Source: Saccharopolyspora sp. SCSIO 74807 (lineage in GTDB: Bacteria > Actinomycetota > Actinomycetes > Mycobacteriales > Pseudonocardiaceae). Taken from it: a stretch of 64,000 nucleotides of DNA. The stretch is from NCBI RefSeq assembly GCF_037023755.1, contig NZ_CP146100.1, positions 5,797,501 to 5,861,500 on the forward strand, written 5' to 3'. The translations under genes were made by a program, and so were the position numbers. Below the pieces are notes generated by a model. It had not been told where the DNA came from and ran no database searches. It saw only the letters and a list, made by a program, of their open reading frames with translations. Below are positions 8,560-16,479 of the stretch, in pieces. Each line of letters starts with the position of its first letter. The stretch's first letter is position 1.

Positions 8560-9093
8560 ACTAGTGTTGTCGGTTTCAGCGTCGGCGGGCTGGAAGTGGC
8601 GCGGGAACCGTTCGCCGAGCTGTTCCAGCGCGCGCGGGCCGCGGGTCTGCGCAGCCTGCCGCACGCCGGGGAAACGGGCGGGCCGGACCGGGTCTGGTCG
8701 GCACTGCGCGACCTGGGCGCCGAGCGGATCGGCCACGGCATCGGCAGCATGAGCGACCCCGCGCTGCTGGAGCACCTGCGGGAACATCGGATTCCGCTGG
8801 ACGTCTCGCCGACTTCCAACCTGCGCACTCGTGCGGTGGCCGGTCTGCAGGATCATCCGCTGCCGCGCATGTTGCGGGAGGGATTGCTGGTCACGCTCAA
8901 CAGCGACGATCCGCCGATGTTCGGCACCGACCTCACCCAGGAGTACCGCACCGCGAACCGGATGGGCCTGGATCGCACCGACCTGGCCGCACTTGCTCGC
9001 AACGGAGTGCAGGCCGGCTTCCTCGAACCCGACAGGAAGGCGCGGCTGACGAACGAGATAGACGCCGTGCTGACCGGGCAGAACCAGGAGTGA
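8560..9093 (+). pseudogene. 5'-truncated adenosine/adenine deaminase
   Basis: The frame encodes the C-terminal half of an adenosine deaminase: VVGFSVGG, then LPHAGETGG with the catalytic Glu, RIGHGI, DVSPTSNLRT and LNSDDPPMF with a metal-binding Asp. The N-terminal metal motif HxH and the first half of the barrel are absent, and the homology begins at about 8560 with no start codon before it (first GTG at 8596). The rest is intact and ends in a normal stop. It cannot form a complete active site, so I read it as a decayed or deletion-truncated gene. Confidence 0.75.
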
Positions 9094-9234
9094 TGGCCGC
9101 GGACCGGCGCAGCATCGTAGGGTCCGGGCGGTTCGACGCTGCGCCGGTCCCCGGCGTCTTCGTGAGATGTCGGCGACTCCCCGCCGACGTTGTGCGATCC
9201 ACCGCCCGCCCACGCGCAGGAAGGCAGCACACCC

Positions 9235-9654
9235 ATGAGCACCATCCCCCGCTTCCACCTGGCCATGCCCGTCGACGACCTGTCCGCGGCACGCCACTTC
9301 TACGGCGAGGTGCTCGGACTGGACCAAGGCCGCAGCGCGGAGACCTGGGTGGACTGGAACCTGCACGGCCACCAGTTCGTGACGCACCTGGCGCCCGAAC
9401 GCCGCTCGGCCGTGCACAACCCGGTCGACGGTCACGACGTGCCGGTGCCGCACTTCGGCCTGCTGCTGACCGTCCCGGAGTTCCACGAGCTGGCGAACCG
9501 GCTGCGCGCGGCGGGCACCGAGTTCGTGATCGAGCCCTACGTGCGGTTCGAGGGGCAGCCCGGTGAGCAGTGGACGATGTTCCTGCACGACCCGGCGGGC
9601 AACGCCCTGGAGTTCAAGGCGTTCGCCGACGACTCGCAGGTCTTCGCGGTCTGA
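9235..9654 (+). CDS. VOC-family (glyoxalase/dioxygenase-fold) protein
   Basis: The 139-residue product starts IPRFHLAMPVDDLSAARHFYGEVLGL and ends FLHDPAGNALEFKAF. This is the paired beta-alpha-beta-beta-beta pattern of vicinal-oxygen-chelate proteins, with His near residue 7 and Glu near the end as likely metal ligands. The start at ATG 9235 follows AGGAAGG. Family members include glyoxalases, ring-cleaving dioxygenases and antibiotic-binding proteins; which applies here is not clear. A GCGCGGG-TGAA-CCCGCGC hairpin at 9677-9694 may end the transcript. Confidence 0.85.
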   Translation: MSTIPRFHLAMPVDDLSAARHFYGEVLGLDQGRSAETWVDWNLHGHQFVTHLAPERRSAVHNPVDGHDVPVPHFGLLLTVPEFHELANRLRAAGTEFVIEPYVRFEGQPGEQWTMFLHDPAGNALEFKAFADDSQVFAV

Positions 9655-9764
9655 AACGGGCCGAGTTCGGGCCGCCGCGCGGGTGAACCCGCGCCCCGCC
9701 GCGGGTAAGCCTCTCAGGTGCCCCGCGGCGGCTCGCCACGAGGCGACCGACGCGGGAGGTGCCG

Positions 9765-10091
9765 ATGCGACGCGGACGGCAATCGGACGACCCGGCGCTG
9801 ATCACCGACGCCGAACCGTCGTTCGACGAAGAGCAGCGGCACCGCAAGCGCGTCTACGCCGTGCTGATGGTGGTGCACCTGGTGGGCTTCACGGCCGCCG
9901 GACTCCTCGCGCACATCTGGTGGCTGGCGCTGGCCATCGTGATCGTCACCGGGGCGCTGCCGTGGGTGGCGGTCGTTCTCGCCAACGACCGCACCGCACC
10001 TCCGGGCAGGCACCGCACGCGGCAACACGAGCGGCGCGCCGTCGAAGACCGCCACCACGACCACATCGACACCGACCAGCGACAGCCCTGA
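9765..10091 (+). CDS. DUF3099-type small membrane protein
   Basis: The 108-residue product begins with a short charged region containing ALITDAEPSFDEEQRHRKR, followed by two hydrophobic helices (about residues 30-75) and a very charged tail rich in His and Arg. The ITDAEP motif before two membrane segments is that of DUF3099 proteins of actinobacteria, whose role is unknown. The start is fixed by GGGAGG at 9754-9759. It converges on the methyltransferase gene with only 18 bp between the stops. Confidence 0.8.
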   Translation: MRRGRQSDDPALITDAEPSFDEEQRHRKRVYAVLMVVHLVGFTAAGLLAHIWWLALAIVIVTGALPWVAVVLANDRTAPPGRHRTRQHERRAVEDRHHDHIDTDQRQP

Positions 10092-10109
10092 CAGCCGCTA
10101 CCCGCGCGG

Positions 10110-10928
10110 TTACCGAAGGATGCCGACCGCGCCGTAGACGTTGCCGCGGGCGGCTTCTTCCTCGGTGACCGGCTCGTCGGGCCGCCACTTCGCAGCGGGC
10201 ACCACGCCCGGTTCGAGCAGGGTGTAGCCGGGCATCAGCGCGGCGACCTCCTCCGGTGTGCGCAGGTGCAGCTGCGGCGTGGAAGTCGAGGACAGCAGGT
10301 AGCGCAGCCCGGCGACTTCCTCATCGGTGCGCGTGATCTGCGCGTTGTTGGACACCGCCAGCGCACTTCCCGGCACGCACCTGTCCCGGTAGCGGGTCAC
10401 CAGCGCCGCCCCGTCGGGGCTGGGAATGATGTCCAGGATCCCGAAGGCCAGCACCGCGATCGGCCGGTCGAAGTCCAGCAGTCCGGCCACGCCCGGCGCG
10501 TCGAGCACCGTCTCCACGTCGCAGGCGTCGGCTTCGGTGACGCTCACCTGCTCGTTCTCGCCGAGCAGGTAGCGGGCGTGGTGGCAGGCGATGACCTCCC
10601 AGTCCACGTAGGCCACGCGGGCGCGCGGGTTGTGCTCCTGCGCGATCTCGTGCACGTTGCCGACGGTCGGCACGCCGGAACCCAGGTCGAGGAACTGGTC
10701 GATCCCTTCCTCGGTCACCAGATGCCGCACGGCCCGGCCGAGGAATCCGCGGTTGGCCCAGCAGTAGTCCCGCTCGGTCGGCGCGATCCGCAGCGCTTGA
10801 TCGGCCATTTCCCGATCCACCGCGAAATTCGCCGACCCGCCGAGGTGGTAGTCGTACATCCGGGCGATGTTGGCGCGGTCGAAGTCCGCGTTCGCCACTT
10901 GGGCGGCCAGCTCCGCGTCGTGATCCAT
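10110..10928 (-). CDS. SAM-dependent methyltransferase, Methyltransf_19 (DUF574) family, copy 1
   Basis: The 272-residue product has the family hallmarks ARMYDYHLGGSANFAVDRE near the N-terminus, FLDLGSGVPT for SAM binding, VAYVDWE and the C-terminal LLEPGVVPAAKWRP. These proteins are abundant in actinomycetes, often several per genome; their substrates are generally unknown. A second copy lies at 11917-12732 in the same orientation, separated by a VOC-like gene. The shared motifs make the two clear paralogues. Confidence 0.9.
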   Translation of the reverse strand: MDHDAELAAQVANADFDRANIARMYDYHLGGSANFAVDREMADQALRIAPTERDYCWANRGFLGRAVRHLVTEEGIDQFLDLGSGVPTVGNVHEIAQEHNPRARVAYVDWEVIACHHARYLLGENEQVSVTEADACDVETVLDAPGVAGLLDFDRPIAVLAFGILDIIPSPDGAALVTRYRDRCVPGSALAVSNNAQITRTDEEVAGLRYLLSSTSTPQLHLRTPEEVAALMPGYTLLEPGVVPAAKWRPDEPVTEEEAARGNVYGAVGILR

Positions 10929-10979
10929 GCCCGAAACCGTAACCGAACTGCGAGGTCTCGCGGAGGATTCACGCCGTCA

Positions 10980-11645
10980 TCATTGCCCGAGCAGCACCGG
11001 GCGCCTGCGGATGACGGTCTCGTGCTCCTCGGGCGAGCTGCGCACCGCCACCGCGTACACCCCGTGCGGGCGGTGGTTGAACCGCAGCGGCAGATCGTCG
11101 ACGCCGGAGCCGAGCCATTCGCGCATGTCCCGCTCGGTGCCGCCGACCTCCATCCACGCGATCCCGCCGGGTTCCCGGCCGTGCGGCGCGTCGTTCGCCG
11201 GGTGCGTGTCCGGGTCCATGTGGAACACGTTCGGCAGTCCGCGGCGCCACGCTTCCGGAGCGCTCGGCGTTCGCGGCGAACCGCGCACCGAGCCGTCCGC
11301 GGCCACGCGGGTCACGGTTTCTTCGACCGGCACGCCGAACCACTCGGCGTAGCGGTCCAGTTCCTCGCGGCTGTCCACGCCCGCGCACCAGCCGAGGAAC
11401 ACGTCACCTGCGCGGAGCTGGTCGAGGAACCACCGCCCGCCTGTGGTGCGCTCGGCGGTGACCGCATCGATGACGCTCTCCACTTCGAGGTACTGCCGCG
11501 GACCCAGCGCGGCGATGCGGTTGGCCGCGCCGATGTTCGGGAACCAGCCGCCTTCGCGGTCCCCGAGGCCCGTCTCGGCCCGCAGCCGCTCGGCTCCCTC
11601 GAACAGATTCTGCACCCCGAGCGCGATGTGATCGATCCGCAACAT
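10980..11645 (-). CDS. Glyoxalase-like (VOC) domain protein
   Basis: The 221-residue product starts LRIDHIALGVQNLFEGAERLR, then WFPNIGAANRIAALGPRQYLE, and continues with a second half containing PGGIAWMEVGG. This resembles Glyoxalase_3-type proteins, in which two VOC-like halves form one pocket. The ATG at 11645 is the only good start. It is placed between the two DUF574 methyltransferases with 51 bp to the downstream one, so it may share a transcript with copy 1. The substrate is unknown. Confidence 0.75.
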   Translation of the reverse strand: MLRIDHIALGVQNLFEGAERLRAETGLGDREGGWFPNIGAANRIAALGPRQYLEVESVIDAVTAERTTGGRWFLDQLRAGDVFLGWCAGVDSREELDRYAEWFGVPVEETVTRVAADGSVRGSPRTPSAPEAWRRGLPNVFHMDPDTHPANDAPHGREPGGIAWMEVGGTERDMREWLGSGVDDLPLRFNHRPHGVYAVAVRSSPEEHETVIRRRPVLLGQ

Positions 11646-11711
11646 CGTTCGCCAGCCTAAACGTCAGGAGGGGTACCGACCACAAGGGATGGACGGCTTC
11701 GTCGCGTCCGG

Positions 11712-11828
11712 TCACGGTTGCGCGGGCTGGCGACCACCGATGATCTCGGACATGGTGCTGCCTGCGCGAAGCAGCGCCAGGGCGCGCTGGGCGATGAGTG
11801 CGGCGACGATGCGAGCCTCGGGGCACAT
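11712..11828 (-). CDS. Possible 38-residue small protein or gene remnant
   Basis: On the minus strand an ATG at 11828 opens a 38-codon frame whose third positions are mostly G or C, encoding IVAALIAQRALALLRAG followed by STMSEIIGG. The frame also continues upstream without a stop toward the end of the DUF574 copy 2 gene, but with weaker coding bias. It may be a real small protein, or the end of a degraded one. I do not recognise a family. Confidence 0.3.
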   Translation of the reverse strand: MCPEARIVAALIAQRALALLRAGSTMSEIIGGRQPAQP

Positions 11829-11916
11829 ACGTAGAGGGCGCGATTTCGCTGCTTCGCCAAGCGCACGAGAGGGCCGCGCGTCGTACCGCGCCCAGGGAAC
11901 GCCGGGCGCCCCGCAA

Positions 11917-12732
11917 CTAGTCGTTCCCGGGTTCCGGTTTGCGGCCGACGCCGCCGTAGCCGTCGACGTCCGCGCGCGGATCGTCGACCTCCGGGCGCCA
12001 CAGGCTCACCGGAACCACGCCCGGTTCGACGAGTTCGAGATCGCGGAACAGCTCGCGGACCTGATCGGGAGTGCGCACGACGTAAGGAATCGCGCCGCTG
12101 GTCGCGTACTGGTCGTTGGCGGCGACCATTTCCTCGTGGGTGTCGGTGCCCTCGTAGTGCACGAGCACGCTGCCCGGCGGCAACGCTTCCAGCAGCTCCG
12201 CGACGATCCTCGCGGCCTCATCGGTGTCGGCGACGTGGCCGAGCACGCCCATCAGCACCAGCCCGATCGGCTGCGCGAAATCCAGGGTCGCGGCGGCTTC
12301 GCGGAGGATCACCGCGGGTTCGCGCACGTCGGCGTGCACGTAGTTCGTCGCACCCTCCGGGGAACTGGTCAGCAGCGCACGGGCGTGCACGAGAACGAGC
12401 GGATCGTTGTCCACGTAGACGATCCGGGCATCGGGCGCGCAGCGCTGCGCGATCTCGTGGGTGTTGTCGGCCGTCGGCAAGCCGGTGCCGACGTCGAGGA
12501 ACTGGCGGATTCCCTCCTGCTCGACCGCGTACCGCACCGCGCGGCCGAGGAACAACCGGGATTCGCGGGCCACGGTGACCATCCGCGGGAAGTGCTCGCG
12601 GACGTAGTCGCCGATCTCCCGGTCGACCTCGTAGTTCTCCTTGCCGCCGAGCAGGTAGTTCCAGAACCGAGCCGAATGCGGCACGGTCGAATCGATGCCC
12701 GTCCGGTGATCGTCGGCCGCGTTCTGACTCAA
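11917..12732 (-). CDS. SAM-dependent methyltransferase, Methyltransf_19 (DUF574) family, copy 2
   Basis: The 271-residue product has ARFWNYLLGGKENYEVDREIG, FLDVGTGLPTADNTHEIA, ARIVYVDNDPLVLVHA and LVEPGVVPVSLWRP. This order matches copy 1 and the actinobacterial DUF574 family. The start is a TTG at 12732, supported by GGAGGGG eight bases earlier; no ATG is better placed. Its target is unknown. The upstream region lacks a clear operator. Confidence 0.9.
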   Translation of the reverse strand: MSQNAADDHRTGIDSTVPHSARFWNYLLGGKENYEVDREIGDYVREHFPRMVTVARESRLFLGRAVRYAVEQEGIRQFLDVGTGLPTADNTHEIAQRCAPDARIVYVDNDPLVLVHARALLTSSPEGATNYVHADVREPAVILREAAATLDFAQPIGLVLMGVLGHVADTDEAARIVAELLEALPPGSVLVHYEGTDTHEEMVAANDQYATSGAIPYVVRTPDQVRELFRDLELVEPGVVPVSLWRPEVDDPRADVDGYGGVGRKPEPGND

Positions 12733-12897
12733 CCTGCTACCCCTCCGAATCCGTCCGCACCCAGGGTCCCCGGTTCGCCTGGCGCGCCGACCCGGTCATG
12801 ATCGCAAAGGTGTCCGCGCGCGGAAAAGGAGGGATCGCCACCGGATGCGATCGACGCAGCGCGCTGCGTCGTTCCGACCAGCGCGCGGCCGAGCCGC

Positions 12898-13782
12898 TCA
12901 AGAGCTGAACCGCTGCTCCTGCTCGCGGATGCCGGGCAACCCGATCGTCTCCAGGAATCCCTGGAAAGTCTCCATGTCCCGCGAATCCGTCGAGTGCTGC
13001 GCGCGGAACGTCTCGAAAATTCCGCGGATCGCCGGTGTCGCCGCCAACAGGGCGCTGACCGGCGAGATCACCACGCCGAAACCGAGTTCGGCCAGCCGCG
13101 AGAACGGGATCTCGGCGGTGTTGCCGCCTTCCACGCGGTTGAACAGCAAGCAGTGCCCGGACAGCTCGCGCGCCACGGTCTCGATGTCCTCGACGGTGCG
13201 GGGAGCTTCGACGAACAGCACGTCCGCGCCTTCCGCGGCGAACCGGCGGGCCCGCTCGATCGCCGCGGGCAGGCCGTGCACCGCGGCGGCGTCGGTGCGC
13301 GCGATGATCAGCAGGTCCGGGTCGGTGCGCGCCGAGACGGCGGCGCGGATCTTGGCGCACGCCTCGTCCACGTCGAGCACGCTCTTGCCGGACATGTGGC
13401 CGCAGCGCTTCGGCGACTCCTGGTCCTCGAGCTGGATCGCGGCGACCCCGGCCTGCTCATAGTCGTGCACGGTGCGCACCACGTTGAGCGCGTTGCCGTA
13501 GCCGGTGTCCGCGTCGGCGATCAGCGGCACGTCCACGGCCTGGGACAGCCGCCGGGCGGTGTCGGCCATTTCGGTCGCGGTCACCAGCCCGATGTCCGGC
13601 CTGCCCAGCAGCGACGCGGCCACCCCGAACCCGCTGAGGTAGACGGCGCCGAAACCCGCCTGCTCGGCCAGCCGCGCGGTGATGCCGTCGTAGACGCCCG
13701 GCGCGACGACCGGTGCGGCGTCGGTGAGCGATTCGCGGAGCTTCCTGCGGACGTTCGGGCGCGGCCCGGCGAACTCCGACAC
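12898..13782 (-). CDS. Isocitrate lyase/PEP mutase superfamily enzyme
   Basis: The 294-residue product has the metal-binding DADTGYGN and the active-site loop QLEDQESPKRCGHMSGK of the superfamily that includes 2-methylisocitrate lyase, oxaloacetate decarboxylase and phosphonopyruvate-related enzymes. The KRCGH loop holds the catalytic cysteine of the lyase-type members, so a C-C bond lyase is more likely than a phosphomutase. AAG GAGG lies six bases before the GTG at 13782, which decides the start. No methylcitrate-cycle partner is adjacent. A GTGCGAA-N10-TTCGCAC inverted repeat at 13936-13959 is a possible operator. Confidence 0.8.
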   Translation of the reverse strand: MSEFAGPRPNVRRKLRESLTDAAPVVAPGVYDGITARLAEQAGFGAVYLSGFGVAASLLGRPDIGLVTATEMADTARRLSQAVDVPLIADADTGYGNALNVVRTVHDYEQAGVAAIQLEDQESPKRCGHMSGKSVLDVDEACAKIRAAVSARTDPDLLIIARTDAAAVHGLPAAIERARRFAAEGADVLFVEAPRTVEDIETVARELSGHCLLFNRVEGGNTAEIPFSRLAELGFGVVISPVSALLAATPAIRGIFETFRAQHSTDSRDMETFQGFLETIGLPGIREQEQRFSS

Positions 13783-14061
13783 GTGTTCCTCCTTGGTCGC
13801 AACGTTCTCCCCGCATCGTCGCGCACTCGACCGGCGCGCCGGTCCGGCGGGAGCGAGAGCGCGATCCTGCGCTCGAACCCGCGGCACGGGCTTCGCTCGC
13901 GCTGCGCCGGCCCCCTCAACTGCGGGGGTGGGGTTGTGCGAACTACGTCTCATTCGCACCGCGCCGTTCTTCGCGCCTCAACGATTTTCGCAGTTCATGG
14001 CACATCCGGGCGGGTCGCCCCGAGTGCGCGCGCCGCGCTGCGGTCCGGAGGGTGAGCGGCC

Positions 14062-14148
14062 ATGAGCAAGACGACGAGCCTGATCATCATCATCGCCGGT
14101 GGCGTGCTGGCCATCGCAATGCTCTTCACCGCCCTGGCGGTCGGCTGA
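14062..14148 (+). CDS. 28-residue single-span membrane protein
   Basis: An ATG at 14062 opens a 28-codon frame reading SKTTSLIIIIAGGVLAIAML and ending in FTALAVG. It is a short positive N-terminus and one hydrophobic helix, with a GGAGG about 10 bases before the ATG and a strong hairpin after the stop. Such tiny membrane proteins are often missed. The function is unknown. Confidence 0.5.
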   Translation: MSKTTSLIIIIAGGVLAIAMLFTALAVG

Positions 14149-14201
14149 GCACCGAACCTGCAAGCACCAACCACGATTCAGCAAGACCGGAAACAGCAAC
14201 G

Positions 14202-14239
14202 CGACGGGCCGGGCGGTTCTCCAACCGCCCGGCCCGTCG
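14202..14239. terminator. Bidirectional 17-bp perfect hairpin
   Basis: CGACGGGCCGGGCGGTT at 14202-14218 and its exact complement at 14223-14239 enclose a four-base loop. It lies between the end of the small membrane protein gene (plus strand) and the end of the TetR gene (minus strand), so it could stop transcription from both sides. Confidence 0.8.
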
Positions 14240-14260
14240 TTCGTCGTAGCCGCCGAAAGA

Positions 14261-14848
14261 TCAGCGGGGCGCGCCGTCCTCGTCCGGGCGCATCCCCCGC
14301 CAAACCAGATCGACGAGGTTCTCGGTCTGGTTGCGCCAATCGCCGCTCGGATCGAGGAAAAGCAGTCCGCCGAGCCCGCGGAACACCGTCTCCGGATCGA
14401 GGTCCGCGCGCACCGTCCCGGCCGCGATGTTCGCCGTCAGCAGTTCGGCGACCGCACCGAGCACCATCTGGTGCGTGTTCGCGGGCAACTCCCCGCGGGA
14501 TGCGGTCGCGGCGCGCAGCGCGTCGACGAGACCCCGCTTGGTCATCATGTAATGGGTCAGGTGGTCGGTCGTCCACACCCGGAAGGCCTGCTGCGGCGGG
14601 TGCGTTTCGAGCAGTTTCGGCACGACTTCGACCAGGGCGTCGACCTCGCGCTGGTAGACCGCGAGGATGAGCTCTTCCGGGGCGCTGAAGTGCCGGTACA
14701 CCGTGCCGACGCCGACACCGGCCTGCTTGGCGATGGTGTTGAACGACAGCTCGCCCGACTCGGCCAGCGACTCGGCCGCCGCGTTGAGAATGCACTCGTG
14801 GTTGCGCCGGGTGTCCGCGCGCCGGGAGTTGACCGAGCCGGTCCCCAT
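14261..14848 (-). CDS. TetR-family repressor facing the molybdenum hydroxylase operon
   Basis: The 195-residue product has a TetR helix-turn-helix at about residues 8-55 (ILNAAAESLAESGELSFNTI, then GVGVGTVYRHFSAPEELI) and a C-terminal domain for ligand binding. GGAGGAACG precedes its ATG. It is divergent from the three-gene Mo hydroxylase operon. Two 18-bp palindromes of nearly the same sequence lie between them and are the likely operators, so the protein would repress the operon and itself until its ligand, perhaps the substrate aldehyde, appears. That last step is inference. Confidence 0.88.
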   Translation of the reverse strand: MGTGSVNSRRADTRRNHECILNAAAESLAESGELSFNTIAKQAGVGVGTVYRHFSAPEELILAVYQREVDALVEVVPKLLETHPPQQAFRVWTTDHLTHYMMTKRGLVDALRAATASRGELPANTHQMVLGAVAELLTANIAAGTVRADLDPETVFRGLGGLLFLDPSGDWRNQTENLVDLVWRGMRPDEDGAPR

Positions 14849-14910
14849 CGTTCCTCCGTACTCCGCGAGTCGCGGCGCGCGCCGGAGCCGGTGCGCCGCC
14901 TTCGTTGCGA

Positions 14911-14928
14911 AGCGGATTCTAATCCGCT
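14911..14928. promoter_or_regulatory. TetR operator candidate O1
   Basis: AGCGGATTCTAATCCGCT is an 18-bp palindrome with 8-bp perfect arms, located between the divergent TetR gene and the Mo hydroxylase operon. A second copy follows at 14944. Confidence 0.7.
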
Positions 14929-14943
14929 AGTCTCGGTTCACAT

Positions 14944-14961
14944 AGCGGATGATTATCCGCT
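14944..14961. promoter_or_regulatory. TetR operator candidate O2
   Basis: AGCGGATGATTATCCGCT repeats the half-site AGCGGAT of O1 in inverted form. Its centre is 33 bp from that of O1, about three helical turns, which would put two repressor dimers on the same DNA face. Confidence 0.7.
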
Positions 14962-15080
14962 TCTGTACATCCACTGCACTGCCTGGCCGCCGACTCGGCG
15001 TGGCCGTCTCCCACCAATGTGCCGCAAGGCCCGCGGACCCGTGCCGCGCGGCCGCGAAGTAGCTGCGGAGAAGAGACCTT

Positions 15081-15533
15081 TTGGACATCTCGCTCGAAAT
15101 CAACGATCGAACGGAACATCTGGAGGTGGATCCCGGCGTCACGCTGCTGGACGCGCTGCGGGAACGCCTCGGCATCACCGGCCCGAAGAAGGGCTGCGAC
15201 CGGGGGCAATGCGGCGCTTGCACGGTGCACGTCGGCGGCCGTCCGGTGCTGTCCTGCCTGACCCTGGCAGCCACCGTGCGCCAGCCCGTGACGACCGTGG
15301 AAGGACTGTCCACTGGGGACGAACTGCATCCGGTGCAGCGCGCGTTCGTGGAGCAGGACGCCCTGCAGTGCGGGTTCTGCACGTCCGGGCAGGTCATGTC
15401 GGCCGCCGCCGCGGTCGAGCAGGATGTCCCGGACGTGCGCGAGTTCATGTCCGGCAACCTGTGCCGCTGTGCGGCCTACCCGAACATCGTCGCCGCGATC
15501 GAACAAGCGAGGCAGGCCGATGCGCCCCGTTGA
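15081..15533 (+). CDS. Mo hydroxylase [2Fe-2S] subunit (PaoA/CoxS-like)
   Basis: The 150-residue product is the small iron-sulfur subunit of a xanthine-dehydrogenase-family enzyme. Cysteines at 39, 44, 47 and 59 ([12 protein letters not shown]) form the plant-ferredoxin cluster, and C97, C100, C128 and C130 (QCGFC, LCRC) form the second cluster. It would pass electrons from the Mo site to the FAD subunit. The start is a TTG at 15081 after GCGGAGAAGAG. Unlike E. coli PaoA, it has no twin-arginine signal, so the complex should stay in the cytoplasm. Its stop overlaps the next gene by 14 bases. Confidence 0.9.
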   Translation: MDISLEINDRTEHLEVDPGVTLLDALRERLGITGPKKGCDRGQCGACTVHVGGRPVLSCLTLAATVRQPVTTVEGLSTGDELHPVQRAFVEQDALQCGFCTSGQVMSAAAAVEQDVPDVREFMSGNLCRCAAYPNIVAAIEQARQADAPR

Positions 15534-16479
15534 ACTCACCGCCCCGGAGACCGTGCAGGACGCGCTCGCGCAACCGGCAACGCCGGTCGCGGGCGGAACC
15601 ACGCTGGTCGACCTGATGAAGCTCAATGTTCTTGCACCGCGCCACGTGCTGGACATCAACGCGCTGCCGCTGCGCGGCATCGACACCGCCGACGGGCTGC
15701 GGATCGGTGCGCTCGAGCGGATGAGCGACGTCGCGGCGCATCCCGGCGTGTACCCGATGATCTCGCGAGCGTTGCTGCTGAGCGCCTCGCAGCAGTTGCG
15801 GAACATGGCCAGCATCGGCGGGAATCTGCTGCAGCGCACCCGCTGCACGTACTTCCGCGACGTCGAAATGCCGTGCAACAAGCGGGAACCGGGCAGCGGC
15901 TGTCCCGCGCTCGAAGGCGCCAACCGGATGCACGCCGTGCTGGGCACCAGCGACTCGTGCGTGGCGACGCACGCCAGTGACGTCGCGGTCGCGTTCACCG
16001 CGCTCGACGCGGAGCTCCGGCTGATCAGCGAGGCGGGCGAGCGCACCGTCAAGCTGGCCGATTTCTACCGCCTGCCGGGGGATTCGCCCGAGGTGGAGAA
16101 CGACCTGCGGCCCGGTGAGCTGATCGCCGAGGTCGTGGTTCCGCGGCTGGATTGGGCTTCCCGTTCGACCTACGTGAAGGTGCGCGACCGGCAGTCCTAC
16201 GAGTTCGCGCTGGGCTCGGCAGCGGTGGCGCTGGACGTCCAGGACGAGATGATCGCCGACGCCCGGGTCGCGGTCGGCGGTGTGGCGACCGTGCCGTGGC
16301 GGCTCAGCGCTGTCGAAGCTGCGTTGCGCGGCGCGCCCGCCACGTTGGAGTCCTTTGAGGACGCCGCTGCGCTGGCGACCGAGGGCGCGCGCCCGTTGGC
16401 GTCGAACGGTTTCAAGGTTCCGCTGCTGCGGCGGACCGTCGTCCGCGCCCTGCTCGAACTCACCGAGGGGAGCCACTGA
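15520..16479 (+). CDS. Mo hydroxylase FAD subunit (PaoB/YagS-like)
   Basis: The 319-residue product begins [13 protein letters not shown], then [17 protein letters not shown] and a [10 protein letters not shown] segment. The cysteine-rich insert at about residues 107-130 is known from the YagS/PaoB branch, where it carries an additional [4Fe-4S] cluster; this branch transfers electrons to an acceptor other than NAD in E. coli. The C-terminal part is the CO-dehydrogenase flavoprotein domain. ATG 15520 lies inside the end of the preceding gene, and the stop overlaps the next ATG (TGATG), so the three subunits are translationally coupled. Confidence 0.9.
   Translation: MRPVELTAPETVQDALAQPATPVAGGTTLVDLMKLNVLAPRHVLDINALPLRGIDTADGLRIGALERMSDVAAHPGVYPMISRALLLSASQQLRNMASIGGNLLQRTRCTYFRDVEMPCNKREPGSGCPALEGANRMHAVLGTSDSCVATHASDVAVAFTALDAELRLISEAGERTVKLADFYRLPGDSPEVENDLRPGELIAEVVVPRLDWASRSTYVKVRDRQSYEFALGSAAVALDVQDEMIADARVAVGGVATVPWRLSAVEAALRGAPATLESFEDAAALATEGARPLASNGFKVPLLRRTVVRALLELTEGSH

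Noticed and set aside
32-9093. A biosynthetic gene cluster around the P450 and sulfotransferase
   Set aside because: There is no core synthase, carrier protein or linked transport, and the genes are singly arranged on both strands with remnants in between.
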